A program made the position numbers and the translations under genes. A DNA stretch of 64,000 nucleotides, taken from assembly GCA_003156805.1 (NCBI GenBank), contig PMHV01000025.1:7924-71923 (forward strand). The letters run 5' to 3'. The DNA is from Acidobacteriaceae bacterium (GTDB taxonomy: Bacteria; Acidobacteriota; Terriglobia; Terriglobales; Acidobacteriaceae). Below the pieces are notes generated by a model that was given only the letters and a program-made list of their open reading frames with translations, ran no database searches and was not told the origin of the DNA. Shown piece by piece: positions 53,101 to 61,843 of this stretch. Numbering within the stretch: the first letter of the stretch is position 1; each line of letters starts with the position of its first letter.

Positions 53101-55776
53101 ATGCACGGGCGGGGCGCGACTGTGGATTGCACGCTCTTGTTGGCGCTGGCAGCCTTGTGGGTGATGCCGTCTTCGGCACAAACACCTTCGTCCTCGTCCT
53201 CTTCGTCTTCATCTTCCCCCGCTTCGCAGCGCATTGCCTCCGACCACGTTTCTTCGGAGCAGGCTGCCGCCGGGCAGAAGCTTGCGGTAACCGTAACCGA
53301 CGAAAACGGAGTGGCCGTCGGGTCCGCGCGCGTGCAGTTGCAAGGGCCGCCGCCCACCCTCCCACTGCGCTGCGGAACCGATTTCGCCGGGCATTGCGAA
53401 TTCACCGATTTGTCTTCCGGAACCTACGAGCTGCGCGTTGAGAAGACCGGTTACTACGCTCTGGTGCAGCCCGAGTTACAAGTCGGCGTCACGCCCAATG
53501 TGGACATGACTCTTTACCATCAGCAAGAGGCGCGGGAAGTAGTGGACGTGGTGGAATCTTCGCCGGCCATCGACCCGGCGCAAATCTCCAGCAAAGAGGA
53601 GCTCACTGGGACCGAGATAGTCGATATTCCCTACCCCGGACCGCACGATTACCACAACGCGCTGACCTTCATCCCTGGAGTTACGCCGGATGCCTTTGGT
53701 CAGGCGCATGTGGCGGGCGCCGAAGCCTACCAGACGCTCTTGCTGCTGGACGGTTTCAACGTGAGCCAGCCGACGAACGGCCAGCTGGCGATACGGACCA
53801 GCATCGACTCATTCCGCTCCATTGAGGTGACTCCGAGCCGCGAACCGGCCGAGTTCGGCAAGGGCTCCGGCGGCGCGCTCGCCTTGAACACGAAAATGGG
53901 CGACGATCACTTCCGGTTGATCTCGACGGACTTCATTCCTGCACCGCAGGACATCAAAGGGATCTCGATCGGCCAATGGACGCCCATTTACACGATGTCC
54001 GGCCCGCTTCGCAAAGGGAAGATGTGGTTTATCGACGCGCTCGACGGTGAGTTCGACAACAACGTCACCAAGCAATTGCCGGCCGGTTCCGATAGGGACC
54101 ATGTCTGGCGCGTGGACAACCTGGCCAAGCTGCAATCCAACCTCACCACTCGCAACATCGTGACCGTCAGCTTCCTGTCGAATTATTATCACGATCCAAA
54201 CGACGGGCTGTCGGTTCTCCAGCCTCAGCCGAGCACCTCCACGGATGCCGAAACCGCCTACATCGGCTCGCTCAAAGACCAATACTATTTCCGCGGCGGG
54301 GCATTGCTGGAAACCGGATTCGGTGTGGACCAGTACAGCGGGTCGCTCACTCCTCATGGAGATAGTCCTTACATCTTGATGACGCAGGGAGCCACGGGCA
54401 ACAACTACCTGACCGAGAGCACGCTCGCCCGCCGAGTGCAGGGCGTGGCGAATCTCTATCTTCCACCGCATCAGTGGCACGGGCGGCACGATATCAGGGT
54501 CGGCACAGATGTGGACCGCTTGAACTATGGCGCGCAGTTCCTGCGCCAGCCGATTTCGTTTCTGCAGGCGAATGAACCGCTGCAAGGCCAATTGCCTCAG
54601 CCTTGTCCAACCGATGCGAATAGCGTTCCTGTGGTGCCCTCGATAACTTGCGCGCGCTATTCGGTGTTCTCTGGAGGCAATTACTCTCCAATTTACAATG
54701 CCGAGGCCAGCGCCTACGCCGAGGATCGCTGGCTAGTCACGAATCGTCTGCTCATCGAGCCGGGCCTGCGCTTTGACTGGGATGAACTCATTCGGACGCC
54801 GTTGTTCTCACCGCGCCTGGCGGGCACTTACATCCTCGACAATGAAAGCAACACCAAACTGTCGGCGGGAATCGGAATTATCTACGACTCAACCAACTTG
54901 GGATTGATCCATCAACCCCTCGAGGGGCAGAGGATCGATTACTTTTTTGACGCGAACGGGTGCCCGCAAGAAGCGAACGGCAACACGGTCAGTTGCACTC
55001 CGTCTACGCCGCCGCCCGAGCCCGCGCCAATACCCGTGCCGACCACGTTTGTCGTGGACCGGAGCACGCTCGACGCGCCCCGTTTTTTGAACTGGAGTGT
55101 TGGGCTGGAGAAGAAACTGCCGGCTGCGGTCTTTCTAAAGCTTGAGTTCCTCGAAAAACGAGGCGTGCATGGCTTCGCCTACAACACGCTGAACGGCGCG
55201 GTGGACGGCATTTATCTCCTCGGGAATGGACGCGACGACCACTACGACGCCTTCACCGTCAGTTTGCGCCACCGCTTTCGCCAGCATTACGAAATCTTCG
55301 GCGCCTATACGCGCTCCAGTTCGCGCACCAACCAGATGTTCGACTTCAGTTTGGATATTCCGCTGTTGAGCCCGCAGTTGCCCGGTCCTTATTCCTGGGA
55401 CACACCTAACCGCTTCGTGGGTTGGGGCATTGTGCCGTTTTTCAAGCTGCCCATCATTCACAGATTCGACGTGGTCTACTCAGCCGAAGCGCGCACCGGT
55501 ATGCCCTTTCTCGGGACTACCGATCAGGGAGAGATCGCTCCCGGCGATCCGGCCTTTCGGCTGCCCACGTACTATTCCGTGAATCTGCAGTTCGAGAAGC
55601 GCATTCATCTGTTCGGACGCTATTGGGCGGTGCGCGGAGGCTTCGACAACGTCACCAACCACGCCAATGTCAATTTGGCCAACAGCATCATTGATACAGC
55701 CCACCCAGTCCCGACTTTCATCGACGGCAACGGGCGCGCCCTCGACGGCCGGGTCCGTTATCTGGGACGGCAGTGA
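53101..55776 (+). CDS. Oar-like TonB-dependent receptor with carboxypeptidase-regulatory domain
   Basis: An 891-aa outer-membrane receptor. Signal peptide (CTLLLALAALWVMPSSAQT), then ten consecutive Ser from a TCN codon run near 53187-53216, then a carboxypeptidase-regulatory-like domain (residues about 60-135: VTVTDENGVAVGSARVQLQG, GHCEFTDLSSGTYELRVEKTGY). A plug-like region (IVDIPYPGPHDYHNALTFIPGVTPDAFGQAHVAGAEAYQTLLLLDGFNV) and a beta-barrel follow, ending in VRYLGRQ. It is shorter than the roughly 1100 residues of many acidobacterial Oar-like receptors. The ligand is unknown. The start is the first ATG before the signal peptide. Confidence 0.82.
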   Translation: MHGRGATVDCTLLLALAALWVMPSSAQTPSSSSSSSSSSPASQRIASDHVSSEQAAAGQKLAVTVTDENGVAVGSARVQLQGPPPTLPLRCGTDFAGHCEFTDLSSGTYELRVEKTGYYALVQPELQVGVTPNVDMTLYHQQEAREVVDVVESSPAIDPAQISSKEELTGTEIVDIPYPGPHDYHNALTFIPGVTPDAFGQAHVAGAEAYQTLLLLDGFNVSQPTNGQLAIRTSIDSFRSIEVTPSREPAEFGKGSGGALALNTKMGDDHFRLISTDFIPAPQDIKGISIGQWTPIYTMSGPLRKGKMWFIDALDGEFDNNVTKQLPAGSDRDHVWRVDNLAKLQSNLTTRNIVTVSFLSNYYHDPNDGLSVLQPQPSTSTDAETAYIGSLKDQYYFRGGALLETGFGVDQYSGSLTPHGDSPYILMTQGATGNNYLTESTLARRVQGVANLYLPPHQWHGRHDIRVGTDVDRLNYGAQFLRQPISFLQANEPLQGQLPQPCPTDANSVPVVPSITCARYSVFSGGNYSPIYNAEASAYAEDRWLVTNRLLIEPGLRFDWDELIRTPLFSPRLAGTYILDNESNTKLSAGIGIIYDSTNLGLIHQPLEGQRIDYFFDANGCPQEANGNTVSCTPSTPPPEPAPIPVPTTFVVDRSTLDAPRFLNWSVGLEKKLPAAVFLKLEFLEKRGVHGFAYNTLNGAVDGIYLLGNGRDDHYDAFTVSLRHRFRQHYEIFGAYTRSSSRTNQMFDFSLDIPLLSPQLPGPYSWDTPNRFVGWGIVPFFKLPIIHRFDVVYSAEARTGMPFLGTTDQGEIAPGDPAFRLPTYYSVNLQFEKRIHLFGRYWAVRGGFDNVTNHANVNLANSIIDTAHPVPTFIDGNGRALDGRVRYLGRQ

Positions 55777-55878
55777 TTCTCAAGCACGACTTTCCCGTGG
55801 TTCTTGCCTTCTTGCAGCAGCTTGTGGGCTACTTTGGCTTCGGCGAGCCGGAGCACCTGGCTGGCAAACCCAATTTAC
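55774..55878 (-). pseudogene. Remnant of a zinc-type alcohol dehydrogenase/quinone oxidoreductase C-terminus
   Basis: Read on the minus strand, this stretch encodes GFASQVLRLAEAKVAHKLLQEGKNHGKVVLEN, which resembles the last helix and strand of MDR-family quinone oxidoreductases (…AHELL..G...GKIVL). It has no start, no upstream domain and follows directly on the TonB receptor stop. It appears to be a decayed gene fragment. Confidence 0.45.
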
Positions 55879-56062
55879 TTCCGCCAACTTGCGGACTTCG
55901 GCAAACCTGACTTCACCTTGAAACCGTAGCGACGAGTGACTTGAACTACTCCACGTTGGCCTGCGAGTGGCTCAAGCAAAAACGGCCAACGCTGGTGCAG
56001 CGGGCAGCATACAAGCGCTACTTCCGCCCTGACCGTGATTCTGAACTCTTCTTTGTTTCGAC

Positions 56063-57172
56063 TCAGTTGTTGGCGTACCAGTTGCGCCAGGCGGCAGCAT
56101 CGGTGGGCAGGCGCTGGCCGGTGATGTCGCTAAGGGCCTTGAAGGCCCATGCGCGAGTTTGCGCGTCGAGTGCGGGATCTTCCGAGTAGTTGATGAGCTG
56201 AGGCACGGCAACCCGGCGTTGTTCGGGGCTTAACATGCCGGACTCGGCGATGCTGCAGGCGGCGCGTTCGCGCACCTGGGGCGAGGGATCGTCGTGCATG
56301 GCCTGGAGCAGAGGCACCAAGGTTGGAGTGGTGCCCACCAGCGCCAGACCTTCCACGGCCCAGGCGCGGGAATCGGCGTCGGAATCTTTGAGATGAAGAG
56401 CGAGCACCTGCACGACGCGATCGGCTTGGACGCCGCGATTGCCCATGAGGCCGAGAGTCCAGAGAGCCCAGATTTTGCGCGCGTGATCGGGGGAATCGGA
56501 CTGGGCCACGAGAAAGTCGAGATTGGATTCGCTCTTGGCCAGTCCGTAGGCGGCCAACTCGACTTCGACGGCGGAGGCGCGAACCTGCAAATCATTGGAG
56601 TTGAGAGCGGCGGTGCTTAGGGTGCTGAGCTGAGAATCCCATTGCAGCTTCCCTTGCCAGCGGGCGACGCGCGCCTGGATCTGGCCGGTTGCGCCATCGG
56701 AGCGGCTGACGGCGCGCTCGAGCAGAATTTCGGCCTGACGCTGCGGCTTCTGGCGATCGAGATCGGATTCGGTCGGCACGGCCGATGCGACCAGACGGGA
56801 ATCCTGGCGCGAGGAGAACAGGCCAGAAACTTTTCCCCACACCGCGCTTGCGCCTCCAGCGCCGGAGACCAGAACCGCCGCCACTACGCCCGCGAGAACT
56901 GTGGCGAAGTGAAATATGCGCGGGTTTCGCTGCGGCGCGGAGTTGGTCAGCGCTTCCGAGGATGTGGCGGGATCGGCAGGAACCGCGAGATTGTAATTCC
57001 GCAGGATTTGGCCCTGCGCGCCCAGGTTGCGCGCGTCGTTATTCTGCGCGTCCCCATTCTGCAAGTCGTTGTTCTGCGGATCGCTATTGTGCAGATCGTT
57101 GTCCTGCGAACCGCGTTGCCGAAATTGTGGCAAAGACCAATTCATAGTAGTTTCAGCTAGGTTGCCAATCAT
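56063..57172 (-). CDS. HEAT-repeat membrane-anchored protein with N-terminal five-residue repeats
   Basis: A 369-aa protein. ATG at 57172 or 57145 (MNWSLPQFRQRG) starts it; neither has a good ribosome site. Residues 22-51 are six five-residue repeats of an SQDND/LHNSD/PQNND type, made by a 15-nt DNA repeat (57020-57109). They look pentapeptide-repeat-like, but too few to form a fold. One membrane helix follows (FHFATVLAGVVAAVLVSGAGGASAVW), then a charged stretch and HEAT-type helix pairs (DHARKIWALWTLGLMGNRGV, DSRAWAVEGLALVGTTPTLVPLLQAM, PQVRERAACSIAESG). It is probably a protein-binding scaffold; the partner is unknown. Confidence 0.7.
   Translation of the reverse strand: MIGNLAETTMNWSLPQFRQRGSQDNDLHNSDPQNNDLQNGDAQNNDARNLGAQGQILRNYNLAVPADPATSSEALTNSAPQRNPRIFHFATVLAGVVAAVLVSGAGGASAVWGKVSGLFSSRQDSRLVASAVPTESDLDRQKPQRQAEILLERAVSRSDGATGQIQARVARWQGKLQWDSQLSTLSTAALNSNDLQVRASAVEVELAAYGLAKSESNLDFLVAQSDSPDHARKIWALWTLGLMGNRGVQADRVVQVLALHLKDSDADSRAWAVEGLALVGTTPTLVPLLQAMHDDPSPQVRERAACSIAESGMLSPEQRRVAVPQLINYSEDPALDAQTRAWAFKALSDITGQRLPTDAAAWRNWYANN
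57020..57109 (-). repeat. 15-nt tandem repeat (six imperfect copies) in the HEAT protein gene
   Basis: Six imperfect 15-nt units encode the five-residue N-terminal repeats of the HEAT protein (residues 22-51). The period is a multiple of three, so copy changes keep the frame. Confidence 0.75.
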
Positions 57173-57367
57173 TGAACAGTTTAAGAAGCTGGCCCGAATC
57201 CCGTAAAGTTACTCCCGGTCGGCCCCTGAACAAGAGCGATTCAACCAAAGACGATTAGATGCAGGATGGCGGCAGCGCGCATCCTGGCGGAACATCCCAG
57301 TACAACACGGCGGACCCGGTTCTGCGGACCCGGCCCAGATAACAAGAGTGTGGAAAGGATCATACCA

Positions 57368-58441
57368 GTGAAGATCATGCGAACGAACATCATGCGAATG
57401 AGGATAACAGCGATGCAGGGGTTGCGGACGGCGCTGATTTTCTTGCTGGCGTCTGCGGCTGTGGCCACGGGTCCCGCGGGATATGACGCGGGATACAAGG
57501 TGGTGAACACGTACAAGTTGGGTGGCGAGGGCGGATGGGATTACCTGATCGCGGACGCGGCCGCACGCCGGCTGTATATTTCGCGGGCCACGCACGTGAT
57601 GGTGATGGATCTGGATTCCGGCAAGACCGTCGGCGATATCGCCGACACGCCGGGCGTGCACGGCATCGCCCTCGCGCCGGAACTGGGCCGCGGCTTTACC
57701 AGCAATGGACGCGAAGGAACGGTGACCATCTTCGACCGGAAGACGCTCGGGAGCATCAGCAAGGCGAAAGTTGGAGAGAATCCCGATGCGATTGTTTATG
57801 ATCCAGCGACCAGGCGGGTTTTCACGTTCAACGGGAAAAGCCAGGACGCGACCGCGCTGGACGCGGAAACAGGCACGGTGCTGAGCACGATCAAGCTCGA
57901 TGGCAAGCCCGAGTTTGCGGCGAGCGACGGCAAGGGCGAGATTTTTGTGAACATCGAAGACAAGAGCGAACTGACGGCCATCGATTCGAACAAGATGGAA
58001 GTGAAGGCGAAATGGCCGCTGGCCCCGTGCGAGTCGCCTTCGGGATTGTCGATGGACCGCAAGAACCGGCGATTATTTGTGGGCTGCGAAAACAAAATGA
58101 TGGCGGTGGTGAATGCCGATACGGGCAAGGTTCTGGCCACGCTGCTGATCGGCGAGGGCGTGGATGCGACGACGTTCGACGACGAAAGCGGACTGGCCTT
58201 TGCCTCCTGCGGCGAAGGCGTGCTGACCGTGGTGCGGGAAGAGTCGCCCGACAAATTCAGCGTCGCGCAAACTGTGCCCACGCAGCCGGGCGCGCGGACG
58301 CTGGCGCTGGATGCCAAGACTCACAATGTATACGTGGTAACGGCAAAATTCGGCCCACCGCCGCCGGCGACGACGGACAGTCCGCATCCGCGGCGCAGCA
58401 TCCAGCCCGACAGCTTTGTGGTTCTGGTTGTAGGCAAATGA
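57368..58441 (+). CDS. Secreted YncE-like beta-propeller protein
   Basis: A 357-aa protein. GTG at 57368 is chosen because AAGGA (57355-57359) lies 8 bp upstream; ATG 57392 and 57413 are alternatives inside the same leader. The N-terminus carries a signal peptide (LRTALIFLLASAAVATG). YncE-type beta-propeller repeats follow: GGWDYLIADAAARRLYISRATHVMVMDLDSGKTVGDI, GRGFTSNGREGTVTIFDRKT, DAIVYDPATRRVFTFNGKSQDATALDAETG and so on, about seven blades. It probably binds a ligand in the periplasm; no enzyme activity is predicted. It is followed by ATGA overlap with the phospholipase-like gene. Confidence 0.82.
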   Translation: MKIMRTNIMRMRITAMQGLRTALIFLLASAAVATGPAGYDAGYKVVNTYKLGGEGGWDYLIADAAARRLYISRATHVMVMDLDSGKTVGDIADTPGVHGIALAPELGRGFTSNGREGTVTIFDRKTLGSISKAKVGENPDAIVYDPATRRVFTFNGKSQDATALDAETGTVLSTIKLDGKPEFAASDGKGEIFVNIEDKSELTAIDSNKMEVKAKWPLAPCESPSGLSMDRKNRRLFVGCENKMMAVVNADTGKVLATLLIGEGVDATTFDDESGLAFASCGEGVLTVVREESPDKFSVAQTVPTQPGARTLALDAKTHNVYVVTAKFGPPPPATTDSPHPRRSIQPDSFVVLVVGK

Positions 58442-59829
58442 AATGGTACCTTCATTCCTGGCGCAATCTCTGGCGGAATTGCCGGCGGAATTTATGTCGC
58501 AGTAGCGGCCGAAATTCAGGCGGAAGCCGGATCTGGCTTGGGCTGGCGCTTGCGCTGGTGCAGAGCTGCGGAGTGCAGGACTGCGCGGCGTATTCCGTGC
58601 TGACGCACGAAGAGGTGGTAGACCTGGTGTGGAAAGACAATCTGCTGCCATTGCTCAAGAAACGTTTCCCTGCGGCGACAGATGACGATCTCAAGAAGGC
58701 GCATGCATTTGCGTATGGCGGGTCGCTGGTGCAGGACATGGGTTACTACCCGTTTGGCAGCAAGTATTTCAGCGACCTGACGCATTATGTCCGGAGCGGG
58801 GATTTTGTCGTGAACCTGCTCCACGATGCTTCCGACCTGGACGAATATGCGTTTGCGCTGGGCGCGCTGGCGCATTATTCCGCCGATAATTCGGGCCATC
58901 CCACGATCAATCAGGTAGTGGCCATCGAATTTCCGAAGCTGCGAAAGAAATTTGGGAAAGAGGTGACTTACGCTGACAACCCGAAGGATCACATCCGTAC
59001 AGAGTTCGGCTTCGACGTAACCCAGGTGGCGAAGAATCGCTACACGTCGGATCGTTATCACGACTTTATCGGCTTCGAGATTTCCAAGCCGGTACTGGAG
59101 CGCGCGTTTCTGGATACCTACGGCATTCCGCTGAGCGACGTAATCTCGAATGAAGATCTGTCATTTGGCACGTTCCGGCGGGCGATCAGCGTGGTGATTC
59201 CGGAGATGACCCGCGTGGCGCTGGTGACACGCCGCAAGGAGATGGTGAGCGAGACGCCGAATTCTCGAGCGCGCCAGTTCCGCTATTACTTGTCGCGCAC
59301 GAATTATCAGAAGGAATGGGGCCGGACTTACAAACGTCCGGGTTTCGGAACGCGGGTGCTGGCGTTCTTTCTCAAGCTGGTGCCGAAGGTGGGGCCGTTC
59401 AAGGCGCTCGACTTCAAGATTCCTACCCAGCAGACGGAAGACCTGTACATCGCCAGCGTGGACCGCACTGTGGAGAATTACACGAAACTGCTGGGCGAGG
59501 CTGCGGATGGAACGCTCACTCTCACGAACACAGACTTCGATACCGGACACGACACGCAGGCGGGCGAATATGTTCTGACCGATGATACCTATGCGCGCCT
59601 GCTCGACCAGTTGGCGGGGCATAATTTCGATCAGATGACGCCGCAGTTGCGCGCCAACATTGTAGCTTTCTACTCGAACCTGAACGCTCCCATCGCGACC
59701 AGGAAAAAGACCGCAGCCTGGAGCAAAGTTCTCGATGAGTTGGAGCGGCTGCGGGCATTGCCGGAAGGCTCGCCAGCGGCGACAAAAGCGAGTGATGAAG
59801 TACAGCACGAAGGGGACGGAGACTTTTGA
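58438..59829 (+). CDS. Secreted zinc-dependent phospholipase C-like protein
   Basis: A 463-aa protein starting at ATG 58438, which overlaps the beta-propeller gene by 4 bp. The protein has the helical zinc-PLC/S1-P1-like motif pattern: VLTHEEVVDLVW, ALGALAHYSADNSGHPTINQVV and RYHDFIGFEISKP, with His/Asp metal-ligand spacing. The signal peptide core is IWLGLALALVQSCG, preceded by an odd n-region of five four-residue repeats (WRNL, WRNC, RRNL, CRSS, GRNS). Those are encoded by a 12-nt repeat at 58459-58518. Phospholipid or phosphodiester cleavage is the family role; the target is unknown. Confidence 0.75.
   Translation: MKWYLHSWRNLWRNCRRNLCRSSGRNSGGSRIWLGLALALVQSCGVQDCAAYSVLTHEEVVDLVWKDNLLPLLKKRFPAATDDDLKKAHAFAYGGSLVQDMGYYPFGSKYFSDLTHYVRSGDFVVNLLHDASDLDEYAFALGALAHYSADNSGHPTINQVVAIEFPKLRKKFGKEVTYADNPKDHIRTEFGFDVTQVAKNRYTSDRYHDFIGFEISKPVLERAFLDTYGIPLSDVISNEDLSFGTFRRAISVVIPEMTRVALVTRRKEMVSETPNSRARQFRYYLSRTNYQKEWGRTYKRPGFGTRVLAFFLKLVPKVGPFKALDFKIPTQQTEDLYIASVDRTVENYTKLLGEAADGTLTLTNTDFDTGHDTQAGEYVLTDDTYARLLDQLAGHNFDQMTPQLRANIVAFYSNLNAPIATRKKTAAWSKVLDELERLRALPEGSPAATKASDEVQHEGDGDF
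58459..58518 (+). repeat. 12-nt tandem repeat in the PLC signal-peptide region
   Basis: Five 12-nt units encode four-residue repeats (WRNL, WRNC, RRNL, CRSS, GRNS) in the signal peptide n-region. Confidence 0.7.
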
Positions 59830-59891
59830 ATTGCAGGCGAAGAATTTCGCGGGCGGTGGAATGGGGCGCTGAGCGTCCCTTCCGTCGACTA

Positions 59892-59906
59892 GAACGACCG
59901 TTCGGT
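59892..59906 (+). promoter_or_regulatory. Possible TetR-family operator: overlapping inverted repeats
   Basis: GAACGACCGTTC (59892-59903) and ACCGTTCGGT (59897-59906) are overlapping inverted repeats that touch the -35 box at 59906. The spacing resembles TetR-type operators. A TetR gene lies 2 kb away (61833-62480), but the link is inference only. Confidence 0.35.
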
Positions 59907-59933
59907 TGTCAAATTGTTATCGTCGCGTATATT
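59906..59933 (+). promoter_or_regulatory. Sigma70-like promoter upstream of the ferredoxin reductase
   Basis: TTGTCA (59906-59911), a 16-bp spacer and TATATT (59928-59933). The -35 matches five of six consensus bases and the -10 five of six. It lies about 85 bp before the ATG at 60023, in an AT-rich patch of the 193-nt gap. Confidence 0.55.
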
Positions 59934-59936
59934 ATC

Positions 59937-59958
59937 GCAACCACTTTGCAACCACTTT
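59937..59958 (+). repeat. 11-bp perfect tandem duplication gcaaccacttt
   Basis: Two adjacent perfect copies (59937-59947, 59948-59958) lie just after the -10 box of the reductase promoter, probably covering the transcription start. Confidence 0.85.
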
Positions 59959-60022
59959 GATTGAAACTTCAAATCGACTTTTCCGGTTTTGAATGCTTCG
60001 GGGCTTCTGAGGACTTCTGAAG

Positions 60023-60790
60023 ATGACGGTTGTGGACGACAAGTTTTTTCACGCTCGGGTCACCAAGCGCGCCGACTTTGCCCCGGACTTGTGGATGATT
60101 CGCGTGGAACCCGGCGGCGAGTTCAAGTTTGTGCCCGGTCAGTATGCGACGCTGGGGGTGGAAATCGGAGGGAAGCGGACGGAGCGTCCGTATTCGATTG
60201 CCTCGGCGCCGTTTGAAACCGAAGTTGAGTTTTTCTTTGAACTGGTTCCGGAAGGAGCGTTGACACCCAGCATCTACAAGCTGCAACCGGGCGATGAAAT
60301 GCTGATGCGGAAGGTGGCGAAAGGACGATTCACGCTGGATACCGAAAGCGGGCGCAAGAATCATCTGCTGGTTTCGACGGTGACGGGAGTGGCTCCGTTT
60401 GTCAGCTATGTGCGGGAGTTGCATAGAGAGTGGAAAGGAGGCAGGTTCGATGGCGGGCACAAATTGTATTTGCTGAACGGGGCAAGTCGCCCGTGGGAAT
60501 TTGGTTATGTGGACGAGCTGCGCCAATTTGCGCAGGCGGCACCGTGGTTTATCTATGTGCCGACGGTGAGCCGCCCGTGGGACCACGCCGACTGGCCCGG
60601 CGAGATCGGGCGCGCCGACGATGTGTTGCGCAAGTACGCCGATCAATGGGGACTGGACGCCACGAATACAACCGCGTATTTGTGCGGGCATCCCGACATG
60701 ATCGCGAACAGCAAGGCGATTCTGAAGCGGCGCGGGTTTGTTGACAGAACTGGGGTCAAGGAAGAAATTTATTGGGTTCCGGGGAAGTAG
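60023..60790 (+). CDS. Ferredoxin/flavodoxin-NADP reductase
   Basis: A 255-aa FAD protein of the FNR family (Fpr-like). FAD-binding RPYSIAS (R55-S58) and VPGQYATLG are followed by GVAPFVSYVREL (NADP phosphate site) and YLCGHPDMIANSKAIL (C-terminal NADP motif), ending EEIYWVPGK. It moves electrons between NADPH and ferredoxin or flavodoxin in the cytosol, and could feed the oxygenases of the EPS/NRPS locus, though it lies 9 kb away. It has its own promoter (59906-59933). Confidence 0.9.
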   Translation: MTVVDDKFFHARVTKRADFAPDLWMIRVEPGGEFKFVPGQYATLGVEIGGKRTERPYSIASAPFETEVEFFFELVPEGALTPSIYKLQPGDEMLMRKVAKGRFTLDTESGRKNHLLVSTVTGVAPFVSYVRELHREWKGGRFDGGHKLYLLNGASRPWEFGYVDELRQFAQAAPWFIYVPTVSRPWDHADWPGEIGRADDVLRKYADQWGLDATNTTAYLCGHPDMIANSKAILKRRGFVDRTGVKEEIYWVPGK

Positions 60791-60797
60791 TAAGCGA

Positions 60798-60869
60798 GTG
60801 CCGAGTACCGAGTACCGAGTGGCGATCCCGAATGCTTTCACCACAGAGACACGGAGGCACAGAGAAAAG
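60798..60869 (+). repeat. Intergenic repeats: gtaccga-type tandem and caccacagagacac element
   Basis: A 7-nt unit is repeated (60798-60822, accgagt x3). It is followed by a caccacagagacacggagg-type element (60839-60869) that, from general knowledge, recurs between genes in many soil bacterial genomes. No gene fits this 143-nt gap. Confidence 0.6.
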
Positions 60870-60933
60870 ATCTTAAGGTGGAAACCGCAAAGCTCGCTTG
60901 GCCAAACTGCAAGCGTGGGTGGCGAAACCGGGT

Positions 60934-61182
60934 TCATTCACTTTCGGCGGGAGCGAAGAATACGAGCACGGCCAGTTCCTCCTCAATATTGTAGAAGCGA
61001 TGTTCAACTTGGGCGGCTACGAAAATGACGCTGCCGGCGGAAATTTCCCGGTCTTCATTATCACTATCATTATCGGCTTTGAAGCGCGCGCGGCCGCGGA
61101 GCACGTAGTAGAGTTCGTCTTCGCGGTGTGGTTTTTGCAGGTCGATGCTCCCGGCGGGCAGAACGTAGAGGCCCGTGCTCAT
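60934..61182 (-). CDS. Cupin domain protein with no normal start codon
   Basis: The C-terminal 82 residues (ATG at 61182) form a small cupin: LQKPHREDELYYVLRGRARF (metal motif with H and E) and IFVAAQVEHRFYNI (second metal His). The same frame stays open upstream to 61335 and encodes family-like sequence (FFEISALERERGQSRDRYLEFLRIP), so the true N-terminus is longer. No ATG, GTG or TTG occurs there. A strong AGGAGGAG-type ribosome site (about 61345-61352) is followed by four taagtctt repeats, and a lost start is likely. It may be decaying, or use an unusual start such as ATT. Confidence 0.55.
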   Translation of the reverse strand: MSTGLYVLPAGSIDLQKPHREDELYYVLRGRARFKADNDSDNEDREISAGSVIFVAAQVEHRFYNIEEELAVLVFFAPAESE

Positions 61183-61297
61183 CGACGGGATGCGCAGGAA
61201 TTCCAGATAGCGATCACGGCTTTGCCCGCGTTCGCGCTCCAGTGCGGAAATTTCGAAGAAGCTGCAGTCTCGCTCGCTTATGTTGGCGCCTCTCGTG

Positions 61298-61359
61298 TAA
61301 GTCTTAGCGTTGTAAGTCTTAATTTCTATTAATTTCTAAGTCTTCTCCTCCTAAGTCTT
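61298..61359 (+). repeat. Four copies of taagtctt around the cupin gene start
   Basis: Perfect copies at 61298-61305, 61313-61320, 61337-61344 and 61352-61359 with uneven spacing (15, 24 and 15 nt). They lie across the expected start region of the minus-strand cupin gene and may have disrupted it. Confidence 0.8.
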
Positions 61360-61446
61360 CATAATCGTTTCGCACGCGATTACCGTTCCGCTCTGGAGGC
61401 GGCGTTTCCCCGGAAGCGATTCGCTCGTGCAGGTGCGGCGCTCAAC

Positions 61447-61713
61447 TCAACTCCACGAGTCCTCGGCATCGGTGTCGTCGCCTTTGTCGTTGGTGACGAT
61501 CAACTCGCTGGTGTTGTCGCCGGGGTATTGGCCCTTCTGGATCAGGGTCTGCTGCCAGTTGTTGATGGGAGGGTTGAAGCTCTTGTCGTATTCGGTAGAT
61601 CCATTGACCAGAATCTGTGCGCTGGCGATTTTTTCTCCGGTATCGGCCGCGGCCGAAGCGGAAATATTCCAGTCTGCAGCTGGATTCTTGGCGTGGGTAA
61701 GGGTTGTTTTCAT
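61447..61713 (-). CDS. Small hypothetical protein
   Basis: An 88-aa protein, MKTTLTHAKNPAADWNISASAAADTG…, starting at ATG 61713 with AGGAG 7 bp upstream; a longer frame to 61746 is less likely. It is acidic and soluble (rich in N, D, T and S) and has no motif I recognise. It lies between the cupin and the TetR gene on the same strand, so they could be one transcript. Confidence 0.6.
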   Translation of the reverse strand: MKTTLTHAKNPAADWNISASAAADTGEKIASAQILVNGSTEYDKSFNPPINNWQQTLIQKGQYPGDNTSELIVTNDKGDDTDAEDSWS

Positions 61714-61809
61714 AAAGTTCTCCTGGTGCCCGTGTTGGCGGTGCATGCGAACGGTGGCCCTGGAAGTTTCTCCCGTGAACGGCAGTTTCTGGCGAGAATT
61801 CGATTCTTG

Positions 61810-61843
61810 TTACGTTTACAGAAAAATTACGTTTACAGAAAAA
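61810..61843 (-). repeat. 17-bp perfect tandem duplication at the TetR stop codon
   Basis: ttacgtttacagaaaaa occurs twice (61810-61826, 61827-61843). The second copy contains the stop codon of the TetR gene, so the duplication sits right at the gene end. Confidence 0.85.

Noticed and set aside
61298-61359. CRISPR-like repeat array
   Set aside because: Units are only 8 nt, spacing is uneven, and no cas gene is present.
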